DNA of 64,000 bases from Rhizobium sp. RU33A (GCF_900156055.1 NZ_FTMQ01000005.1:124001-188000), one strand, 5' to 3'; shown: positions 33,291-42,374, numbered from the stretch's first letter. A program made the numbers and translations. The notes: generated from the sequence alone by a model not told the origin.

Positions 33291-34139
33291 TCAAGCCTGC
33301 CCCATGAACTGCACGAGAAGCGCCGCGATCTTTTCGGGCTGATCCTCCGGTGCAAAATGCCCACAGTTGTCCAGGATGGTCAGCGTTGAGCTAGGGATGG
33401 CTTCCTTCAATCTGCGCGCCCAATCCGGCACCTGCCAGGCATCATTGGCACCCCAGATCAATTGCACCGGAACCTGGCCCAGTTCGTGAAGCCTGTCGGC
33501 AATTTCCAGGGTATGGACAGGATCGTAGTGCCTGACCTGATGCTCAAAGAGGCTCGCCTGCCCGATGGGACCTGAGATGTAGTCGAGATAGGTCTCGAGC
33601 GGACCGTCTTCAAAGCGTTGTTTTTGGTGGACGGCGCTCAGCAACCAGTCGCGGAAATGGCCACGATGGACGGTATCCGGCGCCTTGATCAAGGCTTCCA
33701 GGCCCTGCTCCATCTGCTGTCTTGTCCTTTGAGAAGGATAACTGTCGAAGCTGACCACATCGATCATCGTCAGCGACTTCAATCGACCCGGATTGAAGAC
33801 ACCGAACCTCTGCGCTATCCCGCCTCCGATGTCGTGGGCCACCAGATGGAAACGATCGAGACTCCAGTGCTCCAGCATCGCTTCAAGAACCGCCACTTGC
33901 CCAGACATCGACGTGTCCACACCTTCCGCCTGCGGGCGCTCGGAGAGACCGAAGCCAAGAAGGTCGAACACGTGGATCCTGCAACCGTGTTTCAGAAGAT
34001 GTGGCGTAACGTTCCGCCAGATGAGCGATGAGGACGGCGTTCCGTGCAGCATGACCACGGGTTCACCGCTGCCATGTGTGCCGGCTGCAATGCGATAGCT
34101 GTTCACAAGAACATGTTGGTTGATCAAATCATTTTTCAT
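33291..34139 (-). CDS. Alpha/beta hydrolase, haloalkane dehalogenase / epoxide hydrolase-like
   Basis: The product has 282 residues. LHGTPSSSLIWRNV forms the oxyanion hole, and the nucleophile elbow LVAHDIGGG has Asp103 instead of Ser, as in dehalogenases and epoxide hydrolases. The general-base His is in NCGHFAPEDQPEKIA, and the acid is probably in LIWGANDAW. Asp nucleophiles act on halides, epoxides or haloacetates, so an ester substrate is unlikely. The start at 34139 has an AGGAG site; the longer frame lacks one. It is divergent from an uncharacterised gene. Confidence 0.85.
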   Translation of the reverse strand: MKNDLINQHVLVNSYRIAAGTHGSGEPVVMLHGTPSSSLIWRNVTPHLLKHGCRIHVFDLLGFGLSERPQAEGVDTSMSGQVAVLEAMLEHWSLDRFHLVAHDIGGGIAQRFGVFNPGRLKSLTMIDVVSFDSYPSQRTRQQMEQGLEALIKAPDTVHRGHFRDWLLSAVHQKQRFEDGPLETYLDYISGPIGQASLFEHQVRHYDPVHTLEIADRLHELGQVPVQLIWGANDAWQVPDWARRLKEAIPSSTLTILDNCGHFAPEDQPEKIAALLVQFMGQA

Positions 34140-34298
34140 CCGCCTCTCCTGATGAATTTGGTGAAGTCCATATCTTTCCGAGCGCGGCAAGTACGGGACC
34201 CGCGATTGCGCGCCCCCATTTTTTACAGTTGCACTCCAGGTCATGCAGCTTACATCGTCAGCTGATCCCTACCTCATGACAAAGGTTGAGCTTTAGAC

Positions 34299-35261
34299 AT
34301 GCAAAATCGATTGCGCCTGACCTGCAACGAAGCTGCCGCCGGTTACCTGAAGGCGAACCAGGCCATTGCCTCAATCAGCGCTGAAATAGTCCCCGTGTCT
34401 GGGCGCTTCATCAGGTCCCCGGTCACCCGCCCGAACAACAGCCACTGCAACGACCAGGAGGTGCTGCCGTCCATCAAGCCGATGATGGATCGGCTGCTGG
34501 AACGTTTTAGAAGCGCTGATTGTGTGGAGCTTTACATTGACCCCGACCCCAATAGCCAACTCCTGATGATCTATCTACTGAGCCAGGCCTTTCGCGCTGG
34601 CATCAATGCCTCAAATCTGTTGGTATTTCAGTCTATTGCGCCATGGGGTCAGCAGGACGCCCACACATCAATCGACGCCATTGCGTCGTCAATCCAAGTC
34701 GAAGAGCGGCATCTGATCGCAGCTGCCGCTATCTGGGCGGCCTACACAGCCGCGACACCGCAGGCTTGGCTGCGTCTCGGCCATCAGGATCTCGCTCTCT
34801 TTCCTCTCATGAACCAGACGAGGGATGTGCTTCTCGAGGATCTGCCAAGTGCCGATACGGGACTTGGTACCTGCGAGCGACTGATTTTTGAGACCGTCGC
34901 CACGGGGGGATCTACCGTTGCCGAGGTTGCACGCGCTTTTGCCAAAGACCCCTGCCATCTCATCGATCTCCCGCAGATTATCGACCTGATGACTGCTCTT
35001 TCGACTGGCGATTCGCCAATCATTGAGGGTCTGAAGGGGCGCTTGGGAGCGGACGACTTCCATGCTGATGCCGATAGCTGGGAAGCGTATGTTGGGAGCC
35101 AGCTTCGATTGACTGATGACGGCCACAAAATTAATTCTGGCGAACTCGACTTCGTTAAGGCCCGCGGCATTAATCGATGGTGGGGTGGAACCCGCTTGGA
35201 AGGCCATACCGCCTGGCGATGGGACCGGAAAATCAGTGCTCTGATCCCGCCCGAATGCTGA
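34299..35261 (+). CDS. Uncharacterised protein, possibly DUF1835/DUF3658-like
   Basis: A 320-residue soluble protein with no signal peptide or membrane segment. The N-terminus RLTCNEAAAGYLKAN and the C-terminus ARGINRWWGGTRLEGHTAWR resemble, from memory, DUF1835/DUF3658 proteins found beside regulators in many bacteria. No catalytic residue pattern stands out. The ribosome site is weak (AAAGGTTGAG, about ten bases away). It stands alone between an alpha/beta hydrolase (divergent) and an AraC gene (convergent). I cannot assign a function. Confidence 0.7.
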   Translation: MQNRLRLTCNEAAAGYLKANQAIASISAEIVPVSGRFIRSPVTRPNNSHCNDQEVLPSIKPMMDRLLERFRSADCVELYIDPDPNSQLLMIYLLSQAFRAGINASNLLVFQSIAPWGQQDAHTSIDAIASSIQVEERHLIAAAAIWAAYTAATPQAWLRLGHQDLALFPLMNQTRDVLLEDLPSADTGLGTCERLIFETVATGGSTVAEVARAFAKDPCHLIDLPQIIDLMTALSTGDSPIIEGLKGRLGADDFHADADSWEAYVGSQLRLTDDGHKINSGELDFVKARGINRWWGGTRLEGHTAWRWDRKISALIPPEC

Positions 35262-35304
35262 GGTCGACAGGCTGCACAATGCCCCACCTCCAACAGGCGT
35301 CGCC

Positions 35305-36303
35305 TCAGGTTCTGCGATAGCGGCTCGGCAAGACCCCGGTCTCACGCCTGAAGACCCGGGCGAAATGGCTCGGGCTTGAATATCCGACAGCAATTCCAAC
35401 CCGGATGATGCTAAGATCCGTTTCCTGCAAGAGCTGCTGCGCACGGACCATCCGTTGACGGATGAAATGGCGAGACGGTGACATTCCCGTTGCCTTCTTG
35501 AACAGGCGACTGAAATGAAACGCACTCATGCCGGCCTTCTCTGCCAGCTCAGCCAGGTTGAAGGGCTCTGCCAGATGTTCCTCGAGATGCGCCAGGGCTC
35601 GCCGCAGCTTGAATCCGGGTAAAGCTGTCTGTCGGTCTCCTTCGTCGTCATTCGAAGCATAGGTCCGGATCAGGTGAACCGCGAGACTTTGGGCAAGCCC
35701 TTCGACATATAAGCGACTCCCCCCGTCCTGTACGTTGAGCTCCTCGTGGATCAAAGCCAGAAAGTGAGCAAGTCGCGGATCTTGTCCTCCTGAGACGTCT
35801 CGCAGCCGCGGAGGAGAAGCGCTGCCAAGAATGTCGACTGCTACCCGTTCGAAGAGTGGCATCGAAATGTAAAGATGCATCACCTGAAACGGATCAGATC
35901 CAAGAGCGCGCCACCGCATCTCGTAGGGTCGGTCTGTCCGGGTCAAAAAGAAGTCGCCGACTTTCACATGGGCTGTCTGCCATTCCCCACCGAGATCTCG
36001 CTCTTCGACTATGGCCTCTCCCGACATGACCCAAACCACAAGAGGTTCGGCGACGACCGGGACCAAGAACGGCTCCTGGTTCTGGTGGCGCGAGTAGACC
36101 TGAACAAAGAGGTCGCTCCAGGCCAGGCTGTCTCCGCTCAACAAGGTTCGCCCCGCTATGAAACGTTCCAGCCCACGCGATGATGTGCGATCAGGGATCA
36201 TAGCATCCAGCGGCTTATGGTCGCCCGACAACCCACTCTTATCAACCCCCCGCGAAGTCGGCCGGGGGGCCGGATAAACAACTGGTGCACTTAAGTCGAT
36301 CAT
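35305..36303 (-). CDS. AraC family regulator with N-terminal cupin domain
   Basis: The 332-residue regulator has a cupin-type sensor domain (about 40-200: VWVMSGEAIVEERDLGGEWQ, VKVGDFFLTRTDRPYEMRWR) followed by two AraC helix-turn-helices (FKLRRALAHLEEHLAEPFNL to GVLPSRYRRT; FNLAELAEKAGMSAFHFSRL). It belongs to the cupin_6/AraC group that often regulates neighbouring oxidoreductases. I chose ATG 36303, which has an AAGAGGG site; the upstream extension lacks one. It lies downstream of an SDR gene on the same strand, 138 bp apart. Confidence 0.88.
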   Translation of the reverse strand: MIDLSAPVVYPAPRPTSRGVDKSGLSGDHKPLDAMIPDRTSSRGLERFIAGRTLLSGDSLAWSDLFVQVYSRHQNQEPFLVPVVAEPLVVWVMSGEAIVEERDLGGEWQTAHVKVGDFFLTRTDRPYEMRWRALGSDPFQVMHLYISMPLFERVAVDILGSASPPRLRDVSGGQDPRLAHFLALIHEELNVQDGGSRLYVEGLAQSLAVHLIRTYASNDDEGDRQTALPGFKLRRALAHLEEHLAEPFNLAELAEKAGMSAFHFSRLFKKATGMSPSRHFIRQRMVRAQQLLQETDLSIIRVGIAVGYSSPSHFARVFRRETGVLPSRYRRT

Positions 36304-36441
36304 GGCCCTCTTGCCGGTCTGGTTGCTCTTTCTGATGACGATTGTGCCCGTCTTTAATGCGTGATGGACGGCGTTGTTTCCCGGTCTCGTCACAGTGACG
36401 GTGAACAGGGCCGGCATTCGCCGGCCCCAAATGACGCCTCC

Positions 36442-37173
36442 CTACCAGGCGACGGGGCCTTCGGGGGCGACAAACTGGCCGGACACCGCATCGTCGCCGA
36501 GCAACGCATATTGGACGGGAAGACGTGCGCCCTCTGCGGGCGTCATGTAGCCGTTGCCTCCCGTCAGGTCCGTCTTGACATAGCCCGGCGCCACCGAATT
36601 CACGACGATTGAGGTGCCTTTGAGTTCGGCGGCCAGCTGCACCGTCAACATGTTCAACGCTGCCTTTGAGGCGTTATAGCCAATCAGCCGTGCCTCATAA
36701 TACGGCGAGGACGGATCACCATTGACGCTGAGCGAGCCCAAGGTTGTCGCCAAATTGACAATGCGACCGGCACTCGACTTGATCAAGAGCGGCAACATCG
36801 CCTGGGTAACCGCCAGGGTGCCGAGAAAATTGGTCTCCATCAGCCGTCTTGCCGCATCAACCGTTGCTACAGACGGCGGCCCGTCCTCAGCGTCGACAAT
36901 GCCGGCATTGTTGACAAGGATGTCGAGCCTGCCATACCGGGCCAAGATCGCTTTGGCAGCAGCTGGGATCGTCTCTTCTCTGTTGAGATCGACCTCAATG
37001 GCCTCTACAGCCAATCCGGCCTCAGACAGTTCACGCGCTGCCGCCTCACCGCGTGCGACGTCGCGGGCGCCCATCAGCACCGTGACGCCCGCCTCCGCCA
37101 GCTGTCTTGTAATCTCCAGTCCGATGCCTTTGTTTGCTCCTGTAACGAGCGCGATTTTCTTTGTGTCAGTCAT
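36442..37173 (-). CDS. Short-chain dehydrogenase/reductase (carbonyl reductase-like SDR)
   Basis: A 243-residue SDR: TGANKGIG, ILVNNAGIVDAEDGP, Ser in NLATTLGSLS and YNASK. The TGANKGIGLE start and MLTVQLAAEL segment match the carbonyl-reductase-like clade common in bacteria. An AGGTGA site supports ATG 37173. The N-terminal part after the cofactor loop contains GARD, which favours NADP. It is divergent from a TetR gene (72 bp between), so TetR is the likely repressor. No clear palindrome is visible in the gap. Confidence 0.9.
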   Translation of the reverse strand: MTDTKKIALVTGANKGIGLEITRQLAEAGVTVLMGARDVARGEAAARELSEAGLAVEAIEVDLNREETIPAAAKAILARYGRLDILVNNAGIVDAEDGPPSVATVDAARRLMETNFLGTLAVTQAMLPLLIKSSAGRIVNLATTLGSLSVNGDPSSPYYEARLIGYNASKAALNMLTVQLAAELKGTSIVVNSVAPGYVKTDLTGGNGYMTPAEGARLPVQYALLGDDAVSGQFVAPEGPVAW

Positions 37174-37245
37174 CAATTCACCTTTGCATTTGGAAAACAT
37201 GCGAGGCTAAATATATGAAGGATAGTTCGGCTTTTGGATTCGCAT

Positions 37246-37902
37246 ATGGATGTGTCACCCCCTCGCCACCTGAAAGCCCGCAAACAGCCGCGTCAGGCCC
37301 GCTCGACCTCTACGATCGATGCCATTTTCGAAGCGACTATTCAGGTTTTGATCGCCGAGGGAACGCATCGGCTGACCACCACGCGTGTGGCAGAGCGTGC
37401 AGGGGTCTCGGTCGGCACAATGTACCAATACTTTCCACACAAGCAGTCCCTGCTATACGCACTCAACGAACGCTATCTGGACAGATTGGCGGAACGCGTG
37501 GAAATGACTTGCTGCACACAACATGGCCGACCAACCGGCGAGATGGTCGAGGCGCTCATCACCGCCTACTGGGAAGCAAAGACGGAGCGCAGCGATGTCA
37601 CGCGCGCGCTCTATAGCTCTGCGGTCGAATTGGACAATGAGGCGTTGATTGATGCTTTCGCCAAGCGCATGGATGCCGCGACCAAGGCGATGCTGTTAAG
37701 CGCCCCAAATGCTCGCTACAACGATATCAGTCTCGTCAATGTCACGCTTCTTTCCGTCATCTTCGGAACCGTCAGAAACGTCTTCGAACGCAACCTGCCT
37801 CCATCGGAACAAAATGCCATTCGTGATGAGTTGAGGCGCATGTGTCTCGCCTATCTCGCCATGGCAGGCGGTGAGGTGTTTCCGCCCACCCAAGCCGCTT
37901 GA
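37246..37902 (+). CDS. TetR family transcriptional regulator
   Basis: The product is 218 residues long with an N-terminal TetR helix-turn-helix (about 20-70: IDAIFEATIQVLIAEGTHRL, VAERAGVSVGTMYQYFPHKQ) and a C-terminal ligand/dimer domain. The start is probably ATG 37246, since the frame opens with a TTG at 37234. It is divergent from an SDR gene and separated by 12 bp from the following LysR gene, with which it may be co-transcribed. Confidence 0.87.
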   Translation: MDVSPPRHLKARKQPRQARSTSTIDAIFEATIQVLIAEGTHRLTTTRVAERAGVSVGTMYQYFPHKQSLLYALNERYLDRLAERVEMTCCTQHGRPTGEMVEALITAYWEAKTERSDVTRALYSSAVELDNEALIDAFAKRMDAATKAMLLSAPNARYNDISLVNVTLLSVIFGTVRNVFERNLPPSEQNAIRDELRRMCLAYLAMAGGEVFPPTQAA

Positions 37903-37914
37903 GGGAGCCTGCCA

Positions 37915-38829
37915 ATGCTGCGAGACATGAGCGACACGTTAGCCTTTGTCGAGGTTGTGGAGCGGGGTAGCTTCACCGCCGCGGCAGAGAGCCTGAGAAC
38001 ATCCAAGGCGCGGATCAGCAAGAAGGTCCAGGATCTGGAGGAGCGACTGGGCGTGAAGCTGCTCCACCGGACCACGCGGAACATACGGTTGACGGAGGCG
38101 GGATCGATCTATTTCGAGCGATGTCGTGATCTTGCTCGCCTTATCGGTGACGCGGAGAGTGCGGTCGAGCAGGTGCATGGCAAACCCTCTGGGTGGTTGA
38201 GGGTGACGGCGCCGCATTGGCTGGTCACCAAGGCTCTCGCCCCGCTTATGGTCGGGTTTCGAGAGGCCTATCCGGAGGTCAAGCTGCAACTGTTGCTCGA
38301 CCATGACGTCAAGAATATCGTGCACGAGGATATCGATGTCGCCTGCCGCCTGTGGAACGGCCCCATGCCCGATTCCAACCTCGCCGCCCGTCGCCTGGCC
38401 GACATTCAGACGGGCCTTTACGCTTCGAGGCAATACCTTCAACAGCACGGAGTCCCTGAACATCCGTCGCAGCTGAAAGACCATGCCTGTCTGGTGACGC
38501 AGTTGTTTTATGGCAGGCCTCAGCACTCATGGCCTCTGACAAGACAGAGCGAGGTCATGGATTTCCCGATCAACCCGGCGGTTGTCGCAACAGACCCGGA
38601 GGCCCTGTTCGAATTTCTGATCCGGGGACAGGGCATTCAGCTGACCAATCCGCACCTCGTCCACAACGCTGCGGAGGCCGGCGACGTCGTCCGAATTCTC
38701 CCTGAATGGTCCGGACCCAGCGCCACATTGTATGCCGTCAGGGCCGGTGGACGCGTCCAGCCTCTCAAGGTGAGATCCTTCATCGACTACCTGAGCGAGA
38801 ACCTCGAAAACGTGCTGCGGCTTAGCTGA
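37915..38829 (+). CDS. LysR family transcriptional regulator (DsdC/GcvA-like group)
   Basis: A 304-residue LysR regulator with helix-turn-helix residues 5-65 (FVEVVERGSFTAAAESLRTS, KARISKKVQDLEERLGV) and effector domain from about 95 (GWLRVTAPHWLVTKALAPLM). Start and SD are good (GAGGGAG seven bases upstream). It follows TetR by 12 bp, an unusual tandem of regulators. The next gene, an exported metallo-hydrolase, is 158 bp downstream on the same strand and could be its target. Confidence 0.88.
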   Translation: MLRDMSDTLAFVEVVERGSFTAAAESLRTSKARISKKVQDLEERLGVKLLHRTTRNIRLTEAGSIYFERCRDLARLIGDAESAVEQVHGKPSGWLRVTAPHWLVTKALAPLMVGFREAYPEVKLQLLLDHDVKNIVHEDIDVACRLWNGPMPDSNLAARRLADIQTGLYASRQYLQQHGVPEHPSQLKDHACLVTQLFYGRPQHSWPLTRQSEVMDFPINPAVVATDPEALFEFLIRGQGIQLTNPHLVHNAAEAGDVVRILPEWSGPSATLYAVRAGGRVQPLKVRSFIDYLSENLENVLRLS

Positions 38830-38987
38830 GCGGCGTCTCTGCACCCTTCCTCATTGTAATCGAATCGCTGACAGCGCGATCAGGGTTCGGCGCCTAATCG
38901 CTCGAACGACCACCACTTACTTTCATCCCGTAATCGCCGCGCGCATCGAACTGGCGCTGCTCGGTGACAATGGATGAAGGATTTATC

Positions 38988-39980
38988 ATGAATAGCGTAA
39001 CACGACGAAACGTCCTCAAGGGGGCGTCCATGCTGGCCACAGTCGCGGCCATTTCGGGAGCCCCTTCCCTCACTTTCGCGGCTGCCCCCAAGCAACACTT
39101 TCAGTCGCCCGGTTTCTACAGAATGGCTCTGGGCGATCTGGAAATCACGGCTCTCTCGGATGGCACACTGCCGCTCCCTCTTCCGGAAATGTATCGTGAC
39201 GTGACCGCAGAGCAAGCCGCTCAACTGCTGCGCGCAGCTTACCGTGACATTCCGACTGACACATCGGTCAACGCCTTCCTCGTCAATGACGGCGAGCGTC
39301 TCATCCTCATTGATGCTGGAAGTGGGAGCTACTTAGGCGCGGAAGCCGGGCATCTGTTCGCCAACCTGGAAGCGTCGGGCTACAAGGCCTCTCAGATCGA
39401 TCATGTTATTCTGACCCATGTCCACACGGATCATTCCGGTGGTCTGGTTCGGGACGGGAAGCTCGTCTTTGAGAACGCGACCCTGCATGTTCCCGCGCGT
39501 GAACTTGAATTTTGGCTGAAGACCCCGGCCGAGGCGCGACCGGAAGGCTTGAACCAGCAGCTGTTCCAGGAGGCAGAGGAGTGCCTTCGGCCGTATCTAG
39601 AGCGGGGTCGAGTTGAAGTGTTCCAGGATGATGATGAGGTGATTTCGGGTTTCCAATCGATCCTACGCCCTGGCCATACTCCGGGCCACAGTTCGATCGT
39701 GGTTGAAAGCGGCGGCAAGAAACTGGTGTTCTGGGGCGATATCACCCATGGCGATATCGTTCAGTTCGAGCAGCCTGAGGTGACCATCGAGTTCGACGTG
39801 GATCGTTCGGGGGCGGTGCGATCCCGGCGCGAAGCCTTCGCCGAAGCCATCGCGGATGGCTATCTCGTCGCCGGCGCGCACATCGCCTTTCCGGGGATCG
39901 GCAATGTCCTCAAAGAAGGCGAACACTTCGACTGGATGCCGGTGAACTATTCCGATGGTGAAGCTGGGATGGTCAGGTAA
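38988..39980 (+). CDS. Exported metallo-beta-lactamase fold hydrolase
   Basis: The 330-residue protein starts with a probable Tat signal (SVTRRNVLKGASMLATVAAI, cut near FAAAP). The zinc site is complete: THVHTDHSGG (His144, His146, Asp148, His149), GHTPGHSS and FWGDITHGD. The fold and spacing match the methyl-parathion-hydrolase/N-acyl-homoserine-lactonase branch of the superfamily, which cleaves lactones or phosphotriesters; the natural substrate is unknown. An AAGGA site supports the ATG at 38988. It is a periplasmic enzyme. Confidence 0.88.
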   Translation: MNSVTRRNVLKGASMLATVAAISGAPSLTFAAAPKQHFQSPGFYRMALGDLEITALSDGTLPLPLPEMYRDVTAEQAAQLLRAAYRDIPTDTSVNAFLVNDGERLILIDAGSGSYLGAEAGHLFANLEASGYKASQIDHVILTHVHTDHSGGLVRDGKLVFENATLHVPARELEFWLKTPAEARPEGLNQQLFQEAEECLRPYLERGRVEVFQDDDEVISGFQSILRPGHTPGHSSIVVESGGKKLVFWGDITHGDIVQFEQPEVTIEFDVDRSGAVRSRREAFAEAIADGYLVAGAHIAFPGIGNVLKEGEHFDWMPVNYSDGEAGMVR

Positions 39981-40027
39981 GAGCCTGACGACGCAAACAG
40001 CTCGGGCACGCGCCCTCACCTGTTTGA

Positions 40028-40055
40028 CCGCAGAGGGGCTGACGTCTCTCTGCGG
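40028..40055. terminator. Hairpin downstream of the metallo-hydrolase gene
   Basis: CCGCAGAG (40028-40035) pairs perfectly with CTCTGCGG (40048-40055) around a 12-base loop, about 50 bp after the stop. No T run follows, so factor-independent termination is not assured. Confidence 0.45.
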
Positions 40056-40230
40056 CCTTGCACTGACTTGGCTTAGTGTTCGTAACACGGCGTCCTCTCG
40101 CCCAAATGCGTGACATTTGCGCTCGGCCGATTGATCGGGACGGAGACAATTCTGTCGTCGGGATGCCGATGACGGAGCCGGGGAAGCTGTAGCACTCGAC
40201 TGCCAGGCGGCACCTTGAAACCTCCGACGA

Positions 40231-40259
40231 TGTGACCCGGTCGTAACACAGGCGTCACA
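40231..40259 (+). promoter_or_regulatory. Three 7-mers at 11-bp spacing (Pho-box-like) before the acid phosphatase
   Basis: TGTGACC (40231-40237), CGTAACA (40242-40248) and CGTCACA (40253-40259) repeat with an 11-bp period, ending 50 bp before the start codon. Tandem 7-mers with 4-bp spacers at 11 bp are the PhoB box layout, and CGTCACA differs by one base from the TGTCACA-type half-site. The spacers are not AT-rich, unlike classic boxes. The rest of the 39981-40309 gap holds only the hairpin at 40028. Confidence 0.45.
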
Positions 40260-40309
40260 GAGCATCCGTAAGTCGGGCCCGCATTCCAGTCAGCTTAGGA
40301 AAGATTGAC

Positions 40310-42250
40310 GTGACCTTATTTAAGACACTCATACTGTCGACCGCCCTGCTGGGCGCCCTCACGACACATGCAAGTGCGGCCGATCTGCCGGCCCCGCCTT
40401 CCGGATTGGGCCGGACCGATACCGCACCGGCTTTGAACGCTGTCCCCGCCTATGCCGATACGGGAGCAACGAACCAGCGTGGCAAGGCATGCATGGCGAC
40501 GCTGGAGACGAATGCCGCGGTTCGGCTCCTCTCCGGTTTTCTTGATATCTGGACCCCAGTTACCCCCTTCGTTGATGCCGATGTCGAAGCTCCCGCCGAA
40601 GGCAATTGCCCCGCGATCGCAAAGGCGCCGTGGGACGGCATTCCAGGCAGTACAACTGATGGCAAAGTCATCGAACAGACAGTCCATGCCCACAACATCG
40701 CCTATGTGGTTGAAGCCACGCGCGCACGCACGACCGAGCAGGCGGTTCAGGCCTATCTGGACGATCGGCGTGGCAAGAACGCCTCGCTCGTCGATGGCCT
40801 TGGTCCATTTGCGGACATTTGGCGCGAAGGCGCCAAACAGGTGACCACGATCACGGAGGTCGCCCCTGATGCCACGAGCGTAAAATATGAAGATGAGGGC
40901 AACAATCGTGGTGTCGGAAGCAAGGCGGACGCTGACAAGGGCACGCCTGCCAATCCCGATCTCGGCCTGGCGGTCGATCTCCTCGACGCAGTCGGGGTTG
41001 ATGCATCGACGGAACCGGCCAAACGCTACTTCAAATACGCCCGCCCCTGGCGCTGGAGCACCGATGTAGCGGTCCTGCCGACACTGGAGCCTGCAAAGAG
41101 TGACACCCCTGCCAAGGATGGTGGATATCCCAGTGGCCACACTGCCGAGGCGTGGCGAGATGGGCTGACGATGGCTTATCTGGTCCCGGAACGTTTTCAG
41201 GAAATGGTCACGCGCGCAGTCGAACTCGGTGACAGTCGCATAATTGCGGGCATGCATTCGCCCCTCGACGTCATTAGTGGCCGGATGCTCGGCACGGCAG
41301 CCGTGGTCTACAACCTTAACCGACCTGAAAATGCCGAGTTGAAGCAGACCGCCCGCGATCAGTCACGCTCCTGGCTCATGAGCAAGACCGGGGCGGAGAA
41401 CCCGCTCGATTTGGTTCGCCTGGGCCATGCGAGCTCTGCCGAGGAGGACCGCTTCGCCGACTGGTTGTCCAATGCCGCCTACATAACTCCGCGCCTTACC
41501 TACGGCTTCAATCGGGTCGGTATGACCGACAAGCCCGCTGTCGTTCCGAAAGGGGCCGAGGTGGTCCTTGAAACGAGATTGCCATATCTGTCGGCCGAAC
41601 AAAGGCGTGTCGTCCTCAAGACGACCGCACTCCCTTCGGGCTATCCCGTCATGAACGACGCAGAAGGTTATGGACGACTGGACTACTTCCGAGCTGCCGA
41701 TGGGTTCGGTGCATTCGACGGCGATGTCACCGTGACCATGGACCACAGCCAGGGTGGTTTCCACGAACTGGACACATGGCGTAACGACATCTCCGGTGAA
41801 GGCCGGTTGACGAAGGCCGGTACGGGAACGCTCGCCCTTGCCGGAAAGAACACGTTTTCAGGCGGCACGATCATCGAGGTCGGAACCTTGGTTGCCGCCT
41901 CGTCATCCGCTCTGGGTACCGGTGACGTTTATCTGGCTGACGGCGTGCTCGCGGTCGGACCCGAAGGCCTCAAACTCGGCGCCAGGTTCAGTCAGGAAAG
42001 CGGTGGGACGCTGGCCGTCACATGGAGCAACGCTGAAAGCAGTGGCCTCGACGCCACGGGGGCGATTTCGCTCGCTGGCGGGCGACTTGAGGTTGCTCTG
42101 GATTCGGCGGCCACATCGGCAAAGGGTTCAGCCATCACCGTTATCCGGGCCGGCGCAATTGCTGGGAAGTTCGACTCGGTCACACTTGATGGGCAAATTG
42201 CCCAGGTCAGCTACGACGAGAACACCGTCGTTGTTTTCGTGCCCAACTGA
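40310..42250 (+). CDS. Class A acid phosphatase (PAP2 superfamily) with C-terminal autotransporter-type repeat
   Basis: A 646-residue exported protein with a Sec signal cut near ASAAD (about 23). The class A phosphatase signature is complete: K238-x6-R245-P246, PSGH at 274-277, and SR-x5-H-x3-D at 309-320 (GDSRIIAGMHSPLD). The C-terminal third has the PATR repeat of autotransporters (LTKAGTGTLALAGKNTFSGG, then TIIEVGTLVAASSSALGTGD), but no beta-barrel follows. It is therefore probably periplasmic or surface-displayed through a partner, hydrolysing phosphomonoesters. The start is GTG with an AGGAAAG site. Upstream 11-bp repeats suggest phosphate control. A MipA/OmpV outer-membrane protein gene follows. 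Confidence 0.9.
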   Translation: MTLFKTLILSTALLGALTTHASAADLPAPPSGLGRTDTAPALNAVPAYADTGATNQRGKACMATLETNAAVRLLSGFLDIWTPVTPFVDADVEAPAEGNCPAIAKAPWDGIPGSTTDGKVIEQTVHAHNIAYVVEATRARTTEQAVQAYLDDRRGKNASLVDGLGPFADIWREGAKQVTTITEVAPDATSVKYEDEGNNRGVGSKADADKGTPANPDLGLAVDLLDAVGVDASTEPAKRYFKYARPWRWSTDVAVLPTLEPAKSDTPAKDGGYPSGHTAEAWRDGLTMAYLVPERFQEMVTRAVELGDSRIIAGMHSPLDVISGRMLGTAAVVYNLNRPENAELKQTARDQSRSWLMSKTGAENPLDLVRLGHASSAEEDRFADWLSNAAYITPRLTYGFNRVGMTDKPAVVPKGAEVVLETRLPYLSAEQRRVVLKTTALPSGYPVMNDAEGYGRLDYFRAADGFGAFDGDVTVTMDHSQGGFHELDTWRNDISGEGRLTKAGTGTLALAGKNTFSGGTIIEVGTLVAASSSALGTGDVYLADGVLAVGPEGLKLGARFSQESGGTLAVTWSNAESSGLDATGAISLAGGRLEVALDSAATSAKGSAITVIRAGAIAGKFDSVTLDGQIAQVSYDENTVVVFVPN

Positions 42251-42259
42251 GCAAGAGAG

Positions 42260-42289
42260 AATAAGGGCCACACTAAAGTGGCCCTTATT
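42260..42289. terminator. Strong hairpin terminator after the acid phosphatase
   Basis: AATAAGGGCCAC (42260-42271), loop ACTAAA, GTGGCCCTTATT (42278-42289): a perfect 12-bp stem ten bases after the stop. The outer arm supplies TTATT, a short T-rich tail. Confidence 0.75.
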
Positions 42290-42358
42290 CCTCACATTGT
42301 AGAGTACCTAAATGTAAATGCGTCGAACCAGAGGGATCGACTGTGAGGAGGTTCCACC

Positions 42359-42374
42359 GAAACAAACCGTAACA
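42359..42374 (+). promoter_or_regulatory. GNAACA-N4-GNAACA site before MipA/OmpV (OmpR-type)
   Basis: GAAACA (42359-42364) and GTAACA (42369-42374) are directly repeated with 10-bp spacing, 102 bp upstream of the start. This is one of five such sites in the window, with the same orientation relative to its gene. Confidence 0.55.

Noticed and set aside
38997-39012. GTAACA-CGAC-GAAACG, similar to the 10-bp repeats
   Set aside because: It lies inside the coding start of the metallo-hydrolase (the VTRRN codons) and its second half-site is imperfect, so it is probably chance.
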